This document shows, piece after piece, positions 60,386 through 64,000 of a stretch of DNA of 64,000 bases (within the stretch, counting starts at the first letter, position 1; each line of letters starts with the position of its first letter). The notes beneath the pieces were generated by a model. It was not told the DNA's origin. It saw nothing but the letters and a program-made list of their open reading frames with translations, and ran no database searches. This stretch comes from Aulostomus chinensis. Lineage: Eukaryota > Chordata > Actinopteri > Syngnathiformes > Aulostomidae. The stretch covers positions 1,487,001-1,551,000 of the forward strand of contig JBBMOA010000007.1 in NCBI GenBank assembly GCA_037954235.1, read 5' to 3'. The position numbers were made by a program, and so were the translations under genes.

Positions 60386-62430
60386 TTCGCTGTCCCGGTT
60401 TGTCTTTAGTCGCCCCCCAAACTGTGTTGTGCTTCTAAACTCCTCCCACTCTTGTCACATGATGCTGTAAATAATCGACATTTTGAAACGTTTTGAAAAA
60501 ATACACACGACTTTTTGTTATATTATTAATTTCTTGTCCCTATAAAATACTTCTCTTTATGGTAAAAAGTCCTTTTTTTGTATTTTTTTTATAAGTTGAC
60601 TGTATTTCTTGTGCTGGGGGGGTGGGGGTGCTTTGTCAGGTTCCAAAAGGAGAAGTGTGAAAACCAAAACATTCTTGTTTGTTTGTTAACCACGGGGGGG
60701 GGGTGGCTGTTCCTCGCCATCGCTGGGGTCAGCAGGCAGGCGTTGGAGTCCCTGGCTGCGGCGCTCCGCGAGCGTTAGCGTGTTAGCTACCTCTTCTATC
60801 CTATTTCGCCTGCTGTTATGCGACAACGCCCTCCAGAGTGAGGCAAGCAGATGCTCAGGAGCCGGTCCAGAAGCAGCGCTCTGAGGCTAAACATGGCAGT
60901 AGTTTGGCTGGTTAGAACAAAGATGTCCATCAGCCAGATGTTCAGTTGTGTTTTCACCACAACACTCACGCGTTCATCCGGCAGCACCAGAGCCACAAGC
61001 TGAAAGAGCCATGATGTGGCGCTCCAGCTGTCTTCCCCAGTGGCGTCTGTCCGTGAGTCCCTCTCCTTCATTCGTGGTTCCATGTGATCTGACTTGTTGA
61101 AGGCCCTGACGGGGCTTTGGACCAGTTTGATGAAGACAATAAATGTCAATGCAGATGTCTTGTTTTTTTACTGGACTCCTCTTGTGCTTTCTCATAAGGC
61201 TGCTCAGATCTAATCGGTTCCTCTCCTGGACCAGAACCACACCCACCACCACCACTCATGAACACTGGCCTGAAGGGTTTTAAATGACCCCAAACCTCTG
61301 TGACGGGGGAGTCTGGCACCAGCTGTGAACCGTGTCGTCCCAGCCCAGTACCAACAATTCCACCAGTGGAAAACCAGCTGAATAGAGCAGGACCAGACTG
61401 ATCATAAAGAACTCCTGAATGTGGTTCTGAGACCTCAATCTGTACCAGCGCAAGGGTTCCTCAGTTCAGCACTGGGTTCTTCGGTTCCCCCTCACCACTA
61501 TGCTCCCAAATGCCATGGACGTTTTAGATATTTTGGAGTGACATCACGATGAACAGTGACAGTGAAAGAGGTCAAAGGTTAAAGCCCTGACTGAAATGGT
61601 CACCTGTGGTTTGGAGCCTTGTGGACAAAATGAATCACCCAGAGTGAAGAGCAGCCATCTTCTCACCCTCGTGCTGACGGGATCCTGCTTCTGACACAGA
61701 CTGGACCGGTTCTGTGGTCCTGCCCCCTTCTGACTCCAGTGGTTGTGGATTAGAGTTTATGACTCTCTAGAGGCTCCCTCAGGACGGAGAAGGTCATCTG
61801 AGGGTCAAACCACACGCTGACTTATGGAGGCACGTCTGAGCGTGACGCCATCAGCTGATCCGTCTGCATGGTAAATATTGTGAGTGCTGAGTTCACAGAT
61901 CAAAGTCTGACAGTCACGGGTTCTCCGCTGTGGAACGCGACCATGTTGCAATCCTCATCCCACACAAACCCACTGTCCCTCCAGACAAGATGGACCCTGA
62001 CTGCTGTGAGTAATAATTGGATGGATAAAATCAGTGGAGAATTCTCAATGATTTTCTTGCTGGTTAAGAAAACCTCTCATGGCATCGACCAAAGTTTCCA
62101 ACAGAAACCCTGATGTTGTGCACTCATAACTTCTGGCTGGAAGAGACCATGAATCTTTGTGTGACAGCAGCTCTGGAGGAGGCCCGGCAACAGGCCGCCA
62201 GCACCGACGCCATCTTGACCTCCTCAAACATGCAGAGAAGCCTCTGGTTCCTGGTTCACCCCCGAGTGTGACGTATTCACCAGGAACCACAAATCCACTA
62301 AATGAGACCATAAATTCTTCTAAACGGAACAAACTCAACCTGCCTTGATGGGAGGTTTGATTTCAGAAACATGGTTAAACTTTGGGGGGGGGCCTTCAGG
62401 AAATGTTTGATCTCCTTTGAAAAATTTGAT
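60386..62430. other. Intergenic region between uba2 and the next gene
   Basis: No spliced gene was recognised. A minus-strand open frame at 60796-61149 (LFQLVALVLPDERVSVVV) looks somewhat protein-like, but I found no family match or splice continuation, so it is not called. Confidence 0.4.
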
Positions 62431-62939
62431 GAAGAAATGAGGGAACCGGTGACGCTCGAGCCGCGTTGTGACCGCGGCCCCGCAACCATCGGCTCGACGG
62501 CGGGCGACGAACGCGTCGGAACAGCGTTGTTTTTTTCTGGTCGCACATCGTTGCTGACGCCCCTCCGAGGCCGCCTCTGATTGGTCGGGAGCGAACCGCC
62601 CCCCCACCCCCACCCCCACCCCGCCCTCCGAGCGAACGCTTCCCCAGCCGAAGTCTCATCTTATCAGTGGACCAGGGTCCGGGCCAGAGGGGTTACATCC
62701 GGGGCAGACAGGCGCAGGGTCGCGGGGTTCTGTAGCAAGATACTGACGGTGTGTGAGGGAAGCCCGCCCCTCCCCCGCTGCCTGGCACGGTAGGCGGGAG
62801 GACCGGGAAGAGGAGCTCGTGGCGGTAGGAGCCTGACACTCGACTTTTCCGGAGTTCAGCAGCGCTTCGGCGAGCCGTCAGCTCCGAGCAGCCCGCGCGG
62901 CGCCCCAAGCTCCCGCCGCTCACCCGCACTTCCGTCACC
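62431..62939 (+). promoter_or_regulatory. CpG-island promoter of the right-hand gene
   Basis: The stretch from about 62450 is CpG-dense (for example GCGGGCGACGAACGCGTCGG). It includes a C-rich run (CCCCCACCCCCACCCCCACC at about 62600) and GGGGCAGACAGGCGC. It continues into the ATG at 62940. Confidence 0.6.
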
Positions 62940-63081
62940 ATGGCGACTCTGCAGCCGCTACTACGACCCCTGGCTTCTCTGTTGCACCGGCAGCTCGGCC
63001 GACACGCCGGGAGCCTCCGAGCAGCGCCCGTCCGGAGGTGCAGCCTCACCGCCTGCTCGAGCAAATATGTGCTGTCGCAGA
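62940..63081 (+). CDS. First coding exon of an unidentified gene with a probable mitochondrial targeting sequence, partial
   Basis: The ATG has a strong Kozak context (CACCATGG). The frame encodes MATLQPLLRPLASLLHRQLG, then RHAGSLRAAPVRRCSLTACS and SKYVLSQ, with a donor A|GTGAGT at 63082. The N-terminus is rich in Leu, Arg and Ala with no acidic residues for 40 positions, as in mitochondrial presequences. I do not recognise the protein, and the downstream exons are outside the window. Confidence 0.55.
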
Positions 63082-64000
63082 GTGAGTATGAGCCGCCGCC
63101 GCGGCCCCGGGAGCCTCCGCTGCAGTTGTGTTGTTAACGGTCACTGTTGTTGTCATTGTGAGTCGCGCCTGGAGGGCGTCGGGAAGCTCGTGCTGGACTC
63201 TCCTCCGGTCCGGATCCGGAGCGCACGCGTCTCTGCCGGCGGGGCTGCGCCGCGAGCTCCGGGTTTTCCACCGTATTTGTGAGTTGTGATGGTCGCTGCA
63301 GGGCCCCCTATGCCCCGGACCCCCGGGGCCCTTTGACCTACATTTACACTTACATCCTGGTCCTGTTGCGCACCTGATGACGTTTGAAGAACGCTGGTGT
63401 GAGTCAGAAGCTCCCTCACGTGTCAACTCTCACCCAGTCAAACCAGCTCGTCCTGTCCACCGTCCCAGTTCACACTGAGCAGTTAGCAGGGCGTTCAGTG
63501 GCCTCTCCCCTAGAGCAGGCCAGCGGGGACAGAGTCACACCCTGGAGGCGTCACCCTGCCGCTGCAGCGGTAACAAACGCACCAGTGTGAGAGCAGCCCT
63601 GATCCTCCACAGGGTCCCCGATCCTCCACAGGGTCCCCGATCCTCCACAGGGTCCCCTCAGAAATTAACCACTAATGAACCATTGACGAAAATACAAACG
63701 CTGGTAATCACAGGTTTCCATTCAGAAACTCCACTTCTGTGCGTTTGGTCGTTGGCGCCTCTAAAGTGGACCCAGGTCCCTTGGAGTTTTTATTTTTGGG
63801 GACCGAGGCCGGAGGACGGTTCTTGTTTTTGGACGTGTTGCGTGTTTTCATGCTGATATTTCTGCCAACGCCAACTCCATTTTTGGAATTAGATTTTAAA
63901 GAGGATTGTTTTTTTTTTCTTCATTCCAAATGTTAATAATAATACGATAAACAAATAGCCGCCACACTGACGGTGCGATGTTATCGTGTGCATCGCTCCA
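63082..64000 (+). other. First intron of the unidentified right-hand gene
   Basis: CpG-rich at first, then ordinary sequence. A 19-bp unit (GATCCTCCACAGGGTCCCC) is repeated three times at 63601-63656. No second exon was recognised. Confidence 0.5.

Noticed and set aside
60796..61255. Minus-strand open frame of 117 aa (with an overlapping 93-aa frame) downstream of uba2
   Set aside because: No recognised domain, no flanking splice structure and no promoter; possibly a repeat fragment.

Overview
This window is nuclear genomic DNA of a bony fish, most likely a percomorph-type teleost. The evidence is compact spliced genes with GT-AG introns, predicted proteins close to vertebrate families, many CA/GT microsatellites, and interspersed fish repeats: tRNA-derived SINEs with a GGATGGATG tail, a Penelope-like element, a hAT-type element and TTA-flanked MITEs. 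It contains no operons, CRISPR arrays or bacterial features. Gene models were built by reading exons through splice sites and checking that the phase closes to a multiple of three.

Layout. Positions 1-155 hold the last coding exon of an EF-hand calcium-sensor gene that enters from the left. Positions 2.1-5.5 kb are repeat-rich: an AT palindrome, a LINE tail and a broken Penelope-like element. ppfibp1 (liprin-beta-1) runs from a CpG-rich non-coding first exon at about 6.6 kb to a polyadenylation signal at 31.26 kb, with 27 coding exons (15087-30577). Two nearly identical SINEs in opposite orientation bracket it. endou (XendoU-type poly(U) endoribonuclease) follows on the plus strand at 32.8-35.1 kb. 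Two related alpha/beta-hydrolase genes lie head to tail on the minus strand: pla2g15 (lysosomal phospholipase A2 group XV, 43090 to 36790) and upstream of it lcat (lecithin-cholesterol acyltransferase, 48667 to 44036). uba2 (SUMO-activating enzyme subunit 2) occupies 50906-60288 on the plus strand, with a hAT element and a MITE fragment in its first intron. At 62940 a CpG-rich promoter and first exon begin a gene that leaves the window on the right. It encodes a probable mitochondrial targeting sequence, and I could not identify it.

How the genes relate. lcat and pla2g15 are an obvious tandem duplicate pair with matching exon phases: one a plasma acyltransferase, the other a lysosomal phospholipase/transacylase. 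The remaining genes are functionally unrelated neighbours: cell-adhesion scaffold, RNA endonuclease and SUMO E1.

The most interesting observations are: (1) two in-phase donor sites, each preceded by the same octamer, that would let endou make either a cytosolic protein of XendoU length or a signal-peptide form; (2) a 33-nt ppfibp1 microexon encoding a 14-3-3-like RSxSxP motif; (3) splice sites embedded in or beside long GT repeats in three different genes; (4) a 73-bp-arm hairpin inside a hAT element; (5) inverted SINEs flanking all of ppfibp1. I found no wholly new gene system.
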